From assembly GCF_000470315.2 (NCBI RefSeq), contig NZ_CBRF02000008.1, positions 62,001 to 126,000 on the forward strand: a stretch of DNA of 64,000 bases. Direction: 5' to 3'. This DNA comes from Psychromonas sp. SP041. Its GTDB lineage: Bacteria; Pseudomonadota; Gammaproteobacteria; Enterobacterales; Psychromonadaceae. Under the pieces are notes generated by a model. That model searched no databases, was not told where the DNA came from, and saw only the letters and a list, made by a program, of their open reading frames with translations. Both the position numbers and the translations under genes were made by a program. Every line of letters begins with the position of its first letter. The stretch's first letter is position 1. Shown piece by piece: positions 27,471 to 35,863 of the stretch.

Positions 27471-28916
27471 ATGACAAACCACAATACAACTCAACCAACA
27501 ATCAGCCGAGTCAAGCAACGCGCTAAAAAGCTAAAAAAAGAATGCAATATTTCACACTCTGAAGCCCTTTTACTGATAAGTAATGAACATGGTTTTTCTG
27601 ATTGGAAATCATTTCAAGAAGAGCTGAAAAATAACGAGCAAGCCAAAGCCCCAACTCCTCAACCTTCGATAACATTCGTCGAATATGATGATGTTGAAAT
27701 GAGTGATGATGATTACAAAATGCTTGATCAAGAACGAGAAGCAGAGTTAGCCGAAGGTATTAAAAAGAGAGTCGCAAACAATAAGCGACAGCTTACCAAG
27801 CTAGGTATCGAGTTTTCTGTATTTGAGCCAACGATAACAGGCTTAAAAAAGTCGATACTAGATGCGACACAACAAGTTAGGGTTCATTTTGAGTTAGAAG
27901 GCTTTCACTATTACTGGGAGCAAGGCCAAGGCCCAGAATATAAAGTAATGAAAGATGCTTACCTATTAAGTGATGATGAAGTCACTAAATCAAAAGCCAG
28001 TTTATATAGACCAAAAACAAAGCAAGGTGATCCAAGAATATGGTTTAGAAAACTACCTTCTTACTCTACTCCCGGTGATCAAGTCGCAATAATAATTAAA
28101 GATGATGCGACTTATCTTATTAACCTAAGTATTGTCGTTATTGAAGAATCATTAAGTAATGACAAATCCCATATTAAAACCTTCCTAGAAAGCTTTGTCA
28201 CACAACACAATACGATTGCAAAAGAATTATTAGATAAGCTAAAAGAACTCGCTAAATCACCATTTTCAGCTCTTCGCATAGGTGATACAGCAATTGGGTT
28301 TACATTAGAAGAAAAGCTTGGAATAGCAGCTAACTCAAGCAAACTACCAGACTATAAAGGTATCGAATTAAAATCAGGCCGTGGTAACAAGACTCGTACA
28401 ACACTGTTTGCACAAGTTGCAGATTGGAGTATTAGTCCTTGTAAAAAGAGCGCTGAAATTCTTAATAAATACGGTTATGAACGTGACGATGACTTTAAAT
28501 TGTATTGTACTATCACTACGCAGAGAGAAAATCCCCAAGGCCTTAGCTTTATTTACGACCAAACCAAGGACCAATTACAAGAGTGGTATAACAAAACAGA
28601 TCTCGTTGCAGTATGGCCCGGTGCTTTGTTACGGAAAAGGCTGAAAGAAAAACATGCCGAGACTTTCTGGGTAGAAGCTAAAAGTGAAGTCGTTAATGGT
28701 GTAGAGCAGTTCCAACTACTTAAAGTGACCCACACTAAATCACCAATCCTTAGTCAACTTTTACCTCTTATACAATCAGGAGTGGTGACAATGGATCACT
28801 TAATAAAACGTAATGGTCAAAATAATCGAGTCAGTGAAAAAGGTCCGTTGTTCAAGATCAACAAACGTGATCTGGAGTTGCTATTTCCAAAGCCTATTAC
28901 CTACTCTTTAATATAG
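27471..28916 (+). CDS. MvaI/BcnI-family type II restriction endonuclease with N-terminal extension
   Basis: The C-terminal half (about residues 260-480) is an MvaI/BcnI-type nuclease: IGFTLEEKLGI, then NSSKLPDYKGIELKSGRG with a D-x4-E-x-K active site (D294, E299, K301), followed by TLFAQVADW. MvaI and BcnI are monomeric enzymes of about 240-250 residues cutting CCWGG and CCSGG. This protein has 481, the extra N-terminal half beginning with a short helical unit (VKQRAKKLKKECNISHSEALLLISNEHGFSDWKSFQ) seen in plasmid proteins, plus an acidic stretch EYDDVEMSDDDY. It pairs with the divergent C5 methyltransferase. Only a poor ribosome site precedes the ATG. It overlaps the convergent small gene by 16 bp. 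Confidence 0.85.
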   Translation: MTNHNTTQPTISRVKQRAKKLKKECNISHSEALLLISNEHGFSDWKSFQEELKNNEQAKAPTPQPSITFVEYDDVEMSDDDYKMLDQEREAELAEGIKKRVANNKRQLTKLGIEFSVFEPTITGLKKSILDATQQVRVHFELEGFHYYWEQGQGPEYKVMKDAYLLSDDEVTKSKASLYRPKTKQGDPRIWFRKLPSYSTPGDQVAIIIKDDATYLINLSIVVIEESLSNDKSHIKTFLESFVTQHNTIAKELLDKLKELAKSPFSALRIGDTAIGFTLEEKLGIAANSSKLPDYKGIELKSGRGNKTRTTLFAQVADWSISPCKKSAEILNKYGYERDDDFKLYCTITTQRENPQGLSFIYDQTKDQLQEWYNKTDLVAVWPGALLRKRLKEKHAETFWVEAKSEVVNGVEQFQLLKVTHTKSPILSQLLPLIQSGVVTMDHLIKRNGQNNRVSEKGPLFKINKRDLELLFPKPITYSLI

Positions 28917-29173
28917 TAATGTGACGTCTGTATAACAGTACTAGGCCTTAGTGATTTAAAAGAAAGTTTTTCCTCAGTATCCAGAGCCTTTTTTTCTAAC
29001 TCATTTAACAACGCTTTCCTCTCATTGTGAGGAAATTTAAATAATAATGTACTATACAAAAATGCCTCTAAATTAGATTGGTCTTCCATCAAGAATGGAA
29101 CCGTAAATTTTTCCCATGACATTCTTTTAAACTTACTAATCTTTTTTAGCTGCACATCTGAAGGTATATTCAC
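28901..29173 (-). CDS. Small unknown protein, third gene of the ATPase operon
   Basis: A 90-residue hydrophilic, helical protein with no motif I recognise (WEKFTVPFLMEDQSNLEAFLYSTLLFKFPHNERKALLNELE). It starts at GTG with AGAAG upstream and follows the Rossmann-like gene by 63 bp. Its 3' end overlaps the 3' end of the nuclease gene on the other strand. It may be a small accessory or regulatory subunit of the ATPase operon. The reading frame could also be incidental, so confidence is moderate. Confidence 0.5.
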   Translation of the reverse strand: MNIPSDVQLKKISKFKRMSWEKFTVPFLMEDQSNLEAFLYSTLLFKFPHNERKALLNELEKKALDTEEKLSFKSLRPSTVIQTSHYYIKE

Positions 29174-29236
29174 AACTTCTGATTCCTTAACTTATTAATA
29201 ACACACCCAAATAGTCAAATTTTATTAGCGGTAAGC

Positions 29237-30409
29237 TTAAAAGGAATAACCAAAGTCCTGGCTCATGACTTGTTTATAAGTAGAAACGTCATAGCCACAT
29301 TTGCTTAACAGTTCCATCATGTTGTCAGCAAATTCATTTAACATTTCATTATCGCCCTCTAAATGCTCATCTAAATTCATGCTTCGCCCTAACTTACTTA
29401 TGGAATTTTCTTTTAATTTTGCTATTTTCTCTTCTGTGAGGCCTACATTTTCGCTCTGAGAAATTAGGCCTAATGTATCTGGAGCGACAATATCTTTTCT
29501 TTCTAGCGAAAATACAAATGAATGCATATCTTGTTCTCTATTATGTAAATTGACAGAATATTTATAGCTACTTTTAAGCTCGATAGTGCAATTTTTCTTA
29601 ATCGCTTCATTTACTAACCAAAAAATCAAACAAACTTGGAGTAACTCATTTATTAAACTCTTTTGAGACTCATTCAAGTCACTTAATTTTTCAACCGTTA
29701 GTAAGGATTCATTAAAAGCATCCTCAATTACAGCTACTAAATCCTGATTTGATTTGACTTCTTCTAAAACAATATCAAACTTTTCAAGTAGAGCAGTTGT
29801 TACACCTGATTTATTTAACCTTGTCGTTATACACAGCAACCAAGGTGTGCCTATGACTCTCTTTGTTTGATAGTCAAGTAATCTGTATATAGCAGGGAGT
29901 GTTCTATCATTTAAAATACAGTCGCAGAAATCTAAGTTGACGAAATGATAATGCCCAACACTCATTATTCTTTTCCAAGCCTCAGAGTTTTCTTTACTTA
30001 ACGCTTCAAATTCAAAGTTTTCAATCTTCGAGTTGCTACATACGTTTGCAACATCCAATAGTTGAGATAAACCTGACTGTGCTTTTTTAAACTCAGATTC
30101 ATCATTAGTAAATCCGTGTATAAGAAAAAGTTTATTTTTAAGTTCCGCATGCGCTAATAATCTTTGACTAATATAAGTAACATCCAAAAGATCTCCACCT
30201 GGAAGACCGAAGTAATTGATAGTATTTACAGTATTGTATTTATTGCTTTTGGCTATTCTTTTTAAGGGATCAAACCACTGCTTTTCCCTAATATATTGTT
30301 TTCTTGGTTTATGCCAAGGTTTAAATGGGTTTTCCATCTCCTCATCAACCTTGCCAGTGACCTCTGATAAATTATATAAGTCGTCGTCTGACGAAAAAAT
30401 ATCCTCCAT
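29237..30409 (-). CDS. Rossmann-like protein paired with GHKL ATPase
   Basis: A 390-residue protein. Residues about 60-215 read like a degenerate methyltransferase/Rossmann fold: NYFGLPGGDLLDVTYI, KLFLIHGF, HYHFVNLDFCDCILND at the position of a Rossmann strand 4, then IGTPWLLCITTRL. The C-terminal half is helical (ELLQVCLIFWLVNEAIKKNCTIEL, then an acidic end). There are no clear catalytic residues or transmembrane helices. The start lies 4 bp after the ATPase stop, with GAGGAG as ribosome site, so the two are translationally linked and probably form a complex. Function is unknown. Its position beside an RM system in an island points to defence. Confidence 0.75.
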   Translation of the reverse strand: MEDIFSSDDDLYNLSEVTGKVDEEMENPFKPWHKPRKQYIREKQWFDPLKRIAKSNKYNTVNTINYFGLPGGDLLDVTYISQRLLAHAELKNKLFLIHGFTNDESEFKKAQSGLSQLLDVANVCSNSKIENFEFEALSKENSEAWKRIMSVGHYHFVNLDFCDCILNDRTLPAIYRLLDYQTKRVIGTPWLLCITTRLNKSGVTTALLEKFDIVLEEVKSNQDLVAVIEDAFNESLLTVEKLSDLNESQKSLINELLQVCLIFWLVNEAIKKNCTIELKSSYKYSVNLHNREQDMHSFVFSLERKDIVAPDTLGLISQSENVGLTEEKIAKLKENSISKLGRSMNLDEHLEGDNEMLNEFADNMMELLSKCGYDVSTYKQVMSQDFGYSF

Positions 30410-30413
30410 GAAA

Positions 30414-32411
30414 TTACTCCTCTAGACTTAAAATTTGAACAATATCTAGAAGTAAGTTTTCTTGAGTATTAACAGTCAAATTATCTAGCAAACCATAACC
30501 ATCAAGAACTTGAAGTAGTGCTTCAGACTTTTTCATTAGTTTCTTATTTTTTATTGAATTTTGGTTCCGACTTGGAATAAATTCATCAAAGTTTTTCTTT
30601 GATATAACATAACTCTCAGCATGAGTAATATCATTCTCATTTATATTTTCTCCATTCTCATTTAACACCACAAGTCTGGATAGCTCCAATGGGTCTTTTG
30701 AATTGGATTCAACCGAAGATGAAACAATTTTTTTTATCTGTCTCGAAAAATCATCATTTCCTTCTTCTATCGACTTACTTCGCAAGTCCTTTTTAATCAG
30801 TTTATATTTATTAACCACTTGCCTAATCGCACTATGTAACCAACGCATTACAATTTGGTAATGAGGGTGAGCAATATTAAAGGACTCTCGATCAATATTA
30901 AGAGCAGAATCTAACCCTTTAGAAACAAATATTTCGACTGTCAATTGACTTTTGATCGTATGCTCAGCCACTTGATGCTTCATAAATGTTTCATCGAATG
31001 AAATACCAGACGCATTATGTATTCTAATTAAACTACCGTTGTGGTCTTTTGGGCTGACTTTCGGTGTCCATAAACAATAAGCTTCAAACTCTAGCTCTCC
31101 ACCACTTTCTTTAATATCAACTTTAGATAAATCGGGTTTATATTTACCTAAGAATAAAATTGGCTTTTTTACAAGTGCTTTAGATTTGGGAAGATTGGTG
31201 AATTTCAACGGTCTAAATAACTTTATACCATCAACACAAACATTAAAGTCAGGTTTAGAGTTTTGTGAATTAAATCCTAATGTTGTACCAAAAGGTACAT
31301 TTGGTTTTAAATGTTTGAGCAAACTTTCTGCCTGACCTTTTTTCTTGTTACTCAAGCTGTAAACATCAGCCAAGTCATTCAGCGTTAGGCTAAAAGGATG
31401 TTTTTCGACATAATCCAGAGGAATTGAAAGACCTAAAGTCCATATCATATTGAGGTAATTATCTAATACTAAATTTAATTTGGGACTTACTGCGTTTTTT
31501 GTTTTATCTAAAATAGCGTCATAAAGCTTTAAAAACTTAACATTCGGTTTATCTTCCACTTCCCAAGGTAGAGAAGGCAACATTGCAAATTTTCCGTCAT
31601 ACTCTTGAATACCTTTTTTATTTGTTAAATATCCAATATGAAAGTCTGGAAGAGTTGCTTTTGATGAATCCATAAAACTATCTTCTTCGATACCTGCTTC
31701 AGCATCTGTTTCATTTTCAGTTTGTCCCCAAACATCAACACTTTTCAACTGCTCCTTTGCACTTTGCTTAATATTGAAAAGTAAAATATCAGTGCCATGC
31801 GCGGATATATTTTCTGTTACTTCCTTCCATATTCTAACACTACCAGTTTGAAAGCTTTTTCCTCGCTCTTCATTTGATGACGAGTCATGTTTATCTGCAT
31901 CATCGGAGAAGTTAAATAGTTGAACTTTAGCTTTTAAGTAAAAATCATTACCGGCTTGTTTAGTAACAATTTCAAAGTCCCTTGTAAGTTGTGCCACACT
32001 GAAGAGACCAATACCAATTTTCCCAATTAATTTTCGTTTTTTATTAAGACTCAAAGAATTATCTTTGTCATCAGTCACTTTTAACTCTTTACCTTTTTCA
32101 GTGCGTTTTGCACTCCCACCAATATGTCGTAACATATTGACTAAAGTACCTATCGACATACCATTACCATCATCTCTTATTGTGATGGAGTTAAACCTTG
32201 GAGCATCAGTCTCAACAAATACATTTTCAGCATCGGCATCATAAGCATTCGATATTAGTTCCCTAAGGGCAGAACCCGGCAACCGATAAATACCATCAGT
32301 TACTCTTGCTAATACTTTATCATCTGTTTCAAGCTTAGTTTTCTCAACTTTTCCATCAGATATATTCTGTATCAATTTATTTTCTAGTTCGATCTCTGCC
32401 TTTAAATCCAT
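30414..32411 (-). CDS. GHKL (Hsp90/MutL-type) ATPase of the island
   Basis: A 665-residue protein with an N-terminal Bergerat ATP-binding fold: N-box ALRELISNAYDADAE (E51, N55), G1 box RDDGNGMSIG (about 80-88), and G2 lid GKIGIGLFSVAQL (about 130-142). A long middle domain follows, resembling Hsp90/MORC-type transducer regions, with SINFDRESFNIAHPHYQ-like residues near 490, then a helical C-terminus. It lacks a DHp/HisKA domain and a MutL nuclease motif, so it is not a sensor kinase or a mismatch-repair protein. It is the first gene of a two- or three-gene operon. It probably uses ATP-driven dimer closure to control the partner. Confidence 0.85.
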   Translation of the reverse strand: MDLKAEIELENKLIQNISDGKVEKTKLETDDKVLARVTDGIYRLPGSALRELISNAYDADAENVFVETDAPRFNSITIRDDGNGMSIGTLVNMLRHIGGSAKRTEKGKELKVTDDKDNSLSLNKKRKLIGKIGIGLFSVAQLTRDFEIVTKQAGNDFYLKAKVQLFNFSDDADKHDSSSNEERGKSFQTGSVRIWKEVTENISAHGTDILLFNIKQSAKEQLKSVDVWGQTENETDAEAGIEEDSFMDSSKATLPDFHIGYLTNKKGIQEYDGKFAMLPSLPWEVEDKPNVKFLKLYDAILDKTKNAVSPKLNLVLDNYLNMIWTLGLSIPLDYVEKHPFSLTLNDLADVYSLSNKKKGQAESLLKHLKPNVPFGTTLGFNSQNSKPDFNVCVDGIKLFRPLKFTNLPKSKALVKKPILFLGKYKPDLSKVDIKESGGELEFEAYCLWTPKVSPKDHNGSLIRIHNASGISFDETFMKHQVAEHTIKSQLTVEIFVSKGLDSALNIDRESFNIAHPHYQIVMRWLHSAIRQVVNKYKLIKKDLRSKSIEEGNDDFSRQIKKIVSSSVESNSKDPLELSRLVVLNENGENINENDITHAESYVISKKNFDEFIPSRNQNSIKNKKLMKKSEALLQVLDGYGLLDNLTVNTQENLLLDIVQILSLEE

Positions 32412-32885
32412 TTCATCACTCTACTGTATAGTTTATTTCATAAGGACAGCCCCAAACTTACCCTACAAATGGCACTGCATTTCTTACTTATGTATCTAAG
32501 GACATTATTGTGTCCTTTAATCATCACGTATTATAGAAGCTCCGTTCTGAAGCTGATATTATTGGTGTACATAGCATTCAACTGAAAATTAAAAAATAAG
32601 ATCACTTTTATTTAAGAAAAACTATTATTAAATCTGTTTAACTTTTATATCAGCTAACTATTTATGTGCTGTTAATTTCAAAAAATATATAGTGCGATTG
32701 TAAAACATTTATGTAAAACAAAATATCTCACACATCTCAACAACACGCGTTAAACCTATGTTTTTATTGCCTATGGACTTTTATAAATTTCAATAAAATC
32801 ACCATGCTATTTTAACTGTGATTTTTATATGTGAACTAACTTCAATTTTTTGGTTTTCTAATGAATCATAAAATTTTGACAATCA
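32412..32885. other. AT-rich gap between ATPase operon and integrase
   Basis: 474 bp with no supported ORF. It should hold the promoter of the ATPase operon; short direct repeats GTAAAACATTTATGTAAAACA occur near 32698-32720. No terminator-quality hairpin is evident. Confidence 0.4.
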
Positions 32886-34094
32886 TCAAATGAACGTACT
32901 TAGTTTTATAGATAACTTTTCTAATTCTTCTTCCCTCTCATCAAAATAATCATACCTATCATAAATACCTTCAACACCTTTTAACTTATGATTTAAGCAA
33001 CGCTCGGCTACATGACCGGGCGTTCCTTGTGATGCTAATAGACTCCGACAGGTTCGACGTAAATCATGCACTGTAAAATGCTCCATTTCACCCATTTGGT
33101 TAGGTGGTTGTTTCTTCTTACCAGCCTCATGGCCAAACAACTTGGTAATAGCACGATTAAGCGTATCTTTACCCATACAAGGGCGTTTGCTTCTTCTACG
33201 GCTAGGAAAAACATGATCAGACCCACAGGCTCTTATCTGAAGCTCTTTAAGCCATTCTAAGACAGATTCTGATAACGGCATAACAATGCCAACACCTGAC
33301 TTACTACGTTCCTTAGGAAGCCTCCACTTACCCTCTTCCAAGTCAAACTCCTCCCATAACGCCTCAGTTAATTCCCCTTTCCTAACACCCAACACTACTA
33401 GTAATGCACACGCTAAATAATTATCTCGACTAAAGCTATCACGATTCTCTCGCGCCTTTTCAAAGAAGAATTTAAGTTCAATAATGCTTAACGCTCTATC
33501 TTTACTTTTCTCGATGCCACCAGCATCCGTTACAGTAAATGCACTTGCTGGGTTAGCGCCTAGCAGGTCTAACTTTATGCCGTGATTAAAAAGTTGTTTG
33601 CAGTAGCCTAATGCATCATTAGAAATCGCTGGACGGCCTGAATCATTAATGGAAGTTATTACTCGTCTGATATCTCGGGCATTAATACTATCAAGTTTAA
33701 TTTCGCCAATAATAGGAGAAATATCTTTGCGATAAACACGTGCAGGAATTGAGGGATGTTTTAAACGTTTTATATTACCTTCTTGCCAATCAACAAAAAG
33801 ATCATCAACGGTTTTAATTGTACCTTGTTCGGTACGACGCTTTTCTAAGAGGGGATCAACGCCTTGACGGAGTTGTTGCATTTTAAGTGATGCAGTAACT
33901 CGTGCATCTGCAAGAGACAGATCTGTATACTTCGCTAAGGTCATCTCTTTACGTTTTTTATTGGAGGTAAATCTTAGCATCCAATGTGGCTTACCAGATT
34001 TAGGGACAACAAAATACAAGCCGTCCCCATCTGCGAATCGTCCAATCTTACCCTTTGCTTTAGCTTCTACTTCTTTTGCTGTTAGCTTGCCCAT
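32886..34094 (-). CDS. P4-type tyrosine integrase of the yicC island
   Basis: This integrase of about 402 residues has an N-terminal DUF4102/arm-binding domain (KAKGKIGRFADGDGLYFVVPKSGKPHWMLRF), a SAM-like core-binding domain, and the catalytic domain with Arg in VLGVRKGELTEALW, HDLRRT (His-x-x-Arg), NHKLKG and Tyr in YDRYDYF. It would catalyse insertion at the 3' end of yicC and excision. I start at the ATG at 34094 (GGAG 11 bp upstream). A GTG at 34106 lies too close to the ribosome site. The gene reads away from attR, with a CCCACC-repeat region between, as expected for arm sites overlapping its promoter. Confidence 0.92.
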   Translation of the reverse strand: MGKLTAKEVEAKAKGKIGRFADGDGLYFVVPKSGKPHWMLRFTSNKKRKEMTLAKYTDLSLADARVTASLKMQQLRQGVDPLLEKRRTEQGTIKTVDDLFVDWQEGNIKRLKHPSIPARVYRKDISPIIGEIKLDSINARDIRRVITSINDSGRPAISNDALGYCKQLFNHGIKLDLLGANPASAFTVTDAGGIEKSKDRALSIIELKFFFEKARENRDSFSRDNYLACALLVVLGVRKGELTEALWEEFDLEEGKWRLPKERSKSGVGIVMPLSESVLEWLKELQIRACGSDHVFPSRRRSKRPCMGKDTLNRAITKLFGHEAGKKKQPPNQMGEMEHFTVHDLRRTCRSLLASQGTPGHVAERCLNHKLKGVEGIYDRYDYFDEREEELEKLSIKLSTFI

Positions 34095-34133
34095 TAGTGC
34101 GTCCACTCCAGTTAAATAGAGGGATGACAGTCA

Positions 34134-34204
34134 CCCACCACCCACGATCAACCAAAGTATAACATACCCACCAACAAACCCACCACCAAGACTTGGAACC
34201 CACC
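34134..34204 (+). repeat. CCCACC repeats between integrase and yicC (probable arm-type sites)
   Basis: CCCACC occurs at 34134, 34167, 34179 and 34199, with CCCACG at 34141. The whole 34107-34291 stretch is strongly C/A-rich on the + strand, unlike its neighbours. Location between attR and the integrase start, and similar AACCACCA words near attL, suggest integrase arm-binding sites or binding by an accessory protein. Confidence 0.55.
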
Positions 34205-34291
34205 ATATCAACACGAACTATGACGGACAACAAAACAACACAAACCCAGTAAAAACAACGAACAAAGAACAACGAAAAACTCAAGCGAACA

Positions 34292-35155
34292 TTATTCGAT
34301 ATTCTGTACCTGTTCTCTCATTTGCTCAATCAACACTTTACACTCTACCGCTGCAGCGGTGATGTCTGTGTTAATTGCTTTAGAGCCTAGGGTGTTGGCT
34401 TCACGGTTAAACTCTTGCATCATGAAGTCTAAACGGCGACCTACTGCGCCACCTTTTTTAAGCACATTACGCGCTTCTGATATATGTGAATCTAGACGAT
34501 CTAATTCTTCTGCTACGTCTGATTTTTGTGCTAACAATACCAGCTCTTGTTCAACACGTGTGCTGTCTAAATCAACTTTAGCATCTTCGAATTTTTTTAG
34601 AATGCGTGCTTTTTGCCAAGCGTGTACCTCAGGCATAAAGTCACGGACTTTAGCGGCTTGTTCGCCAATGCTTACCAAACGTTGGTCGATAAATACTGCT
34701 AGGTTTGCACCTTCTGCGGCACGCGCTTCAACAAACTCGTTTAAAGTTGTTTGAAAACCAGCCATTAATTCTGCACTAACCGCGTCAGCATCTTGCTCTG
34801 GTGCTTGCATCACGCCCGGCCATTTTAAGATATCTACAGGGTTTACTGAACCCGAGCCCATTTGTTCAACAACCCATTGTGCATTTTGCATCAATTGGGC
34901 AGCTAACTCTTTATTCATGCTTAATGATGAGCTGCTTTCTGAGTTTGTTTCAAAGCGTAAACTACATTCGATTTTTCCGCGCTCTAAACGTTGTCGGAAT
35001 GTTTCTTTTAATTTAGTTTCTAAACCACGAAATTGTTCTGGTAAGCGAAAATATGTTTCAAGATAACGCTGGTTCACTGAGCGAATTTCCCAAACTGCAG
35101 TACCCCAATCACCTTTTAATTGTTTGCGTGCAAACGCCGTCATGCTGTAAATCAT
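34292..35155 (-). CDS. yicC: YicC-family RNA endonuclease
   Basis: This 287-residue protein, the E. coli length, starts MIYSMTAFARKQL and has the YicC N-terminal domain (SVNQRYLETYFRLPEQFRGLE, about residues 30-55) and C-terminal DUF1732 domain ending RRLDFMMQEFNREANTLGSKA...VLIEQMREQVQNIE. E. coli YicC is an RNase implicated in small-RNA turnover. The ATG at 35155 is preceded by GGGGAAAA; a longer in-frame ORF adds 23 unlikely residues. The last 20 bp are the island's attR, so the gene was rebuilt by the insertion and remains full length. It is divergent from the G3E gene. Confidence 0.93.
   Translation of the reverse strand: MIYSMTAFARKQLKGDWGTAVWEIRSVNQRYLETYFRLPEQFRGLETKLKETFRQRLERGKIECSLRFETNSESSSSLSMNKELAAQLMQNAQWVVEQMGSGSVNPVDILKWPGVMQAPEQDADAVSAELMAGFQTTLNEFVEARAAEGANLAVFIDQRLVSIGEQAAKVRDFMPEVHAWQKARILKKFEDAKVDLDSTRVEQELVLLAQKSDVAEELDRLDSHISEARNVLKKGGAVGRRLDFMMQEFNREANTLGSKAINTDITAAAVECKVLIEQMREQVQNIE
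34293..34312 (-). repeat. attR: yicC 3' end at the island boundary
   Basis: TATTCGATATTCTGTACCTG matches attL at 18423-18442 at 18 of 20 positions. It forms the last codons (QVQNIE, TAA stop) of the intact yicC. The distance between the two copies is 15,870 bp. Confidence 0.85.
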
Positions 35156-35239
35156 ATTTTCCCCTTTAAATTTGAATTCAGAGTATAACTGACTAACCAC
35201 TAAACATGCTACGATGCGCTTCATTTTGGAGTCGATTTA

Positions 35240-35815
35240 ATGCAACAAAAAATAAGCTGCCACCTAATCGCTGGTTTTTTAGGAGCAGGGAAAACACACT
35301 TTATTAAACAATTAACCGCTAACAAACCAATTAATGAACGTTGGGTCATTTTAGTTAATGAAGTGGGACAGCAAAGTTATCCAATTGATCAACTGAAAGC
35401 ACAAAACATAGCGGTTAAAACAGTATTAGGTGGATGTTTATGTTGTACTGCAGGTTTACCTTTCCGCGTTGCCTTAAATGAGATGATTAGGGATAACAAA
35501 CCCGATCGTATTTTTATTGAGCCTGCTGGAGCCGGACATTTAGACAATATTAAGACGTTATTAACAGGTCAGTTTTATCAACCGATTATTAATATCACTC
35601 CTACTCAATGCTTATTAAATACAGCGCATTTAAATGATGTTACATTTTCCGAGCATGAAAGCTATCTACAATTAATACAACAATCTGATACGTTGTTAAT
35701 TTATTCAGGTGAAGGTGTTAAACAAGCAGAAGTCATGGCTGATCGCTTTGCTAAACCATTAACGATTTTACAGGGAAATAAACAAGACTCCCGCCTATTG
35801 AATGCGAACGATTAA
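35240..35815 (+). CDS. Short G3E (COG0523/CobW-like) GTPase
   Basis: This 191-residue protein has the G3E GTPase features: Walker A GFLGAGKTHFIKQL (about 12-25), the metal-binding CxCC motif in LGGCLCCTAGLPF, switch FIEPAGAGH, and QGNKQD near the end as the guanine-recognition NKxD. Full COG0523 zinc chaperones are 300-400 residues with a CobW C-terminal domain, which this protein lacks entirely. GGAG precedes the ATG. It could be a minimal metallochaperone or a truncated gene, but the frame is clean and ends naturally. It is divergent from yicC by 84 bp. Confidence 0.75.
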   Translation: MQQKISCHLIAGFLGAGKTHFIKQLTANKPINERWVILVNEVGQQSYPIDQLKAQNIAVKTVLGGCLCCTAGLPFRVALNEMIRDNKPDRIFIEPAGAGHLDNIKTLLTGQFYQPIINITPTQCLLNTAHLNDVTFSEHESYLQLIQQSDTLLIYSGEGVKQAEVMADRFAKPLTILQGNKQDSRLLNAND

Positions 35816-35863
35816 ATAAGACGGGGCAATATTTACTTAAAATAATTAATGGTTATTTATCAA

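Noticed and set aside
30414-32411. GHKL protein as MutL or as a sensor kinase
   Set aside because: It has no HisKA/DHp domain, no phosphoacceptor His motif, and no MutL endonuclease or QxxLxP motif that I can see.
34134-34204. CCCACC repeats as a CRISPR-like array
   Set aside because: Units are 6 bp with irregular spacing, no 25-35-bp repeat and no cas genes.
34060-34284. Minus-strand frame rich in Trp/Cys/Val upstream of the integrase
   Set aside because: It reflects the C/A-rich DNA, overlaps the integrase start in another frame and resembles no protein.
34292-34400. tRNA gene as island attachment site
   Set aside because: I found no tRNA fold near either end; the duplicated sequence is the yicC 3' end.
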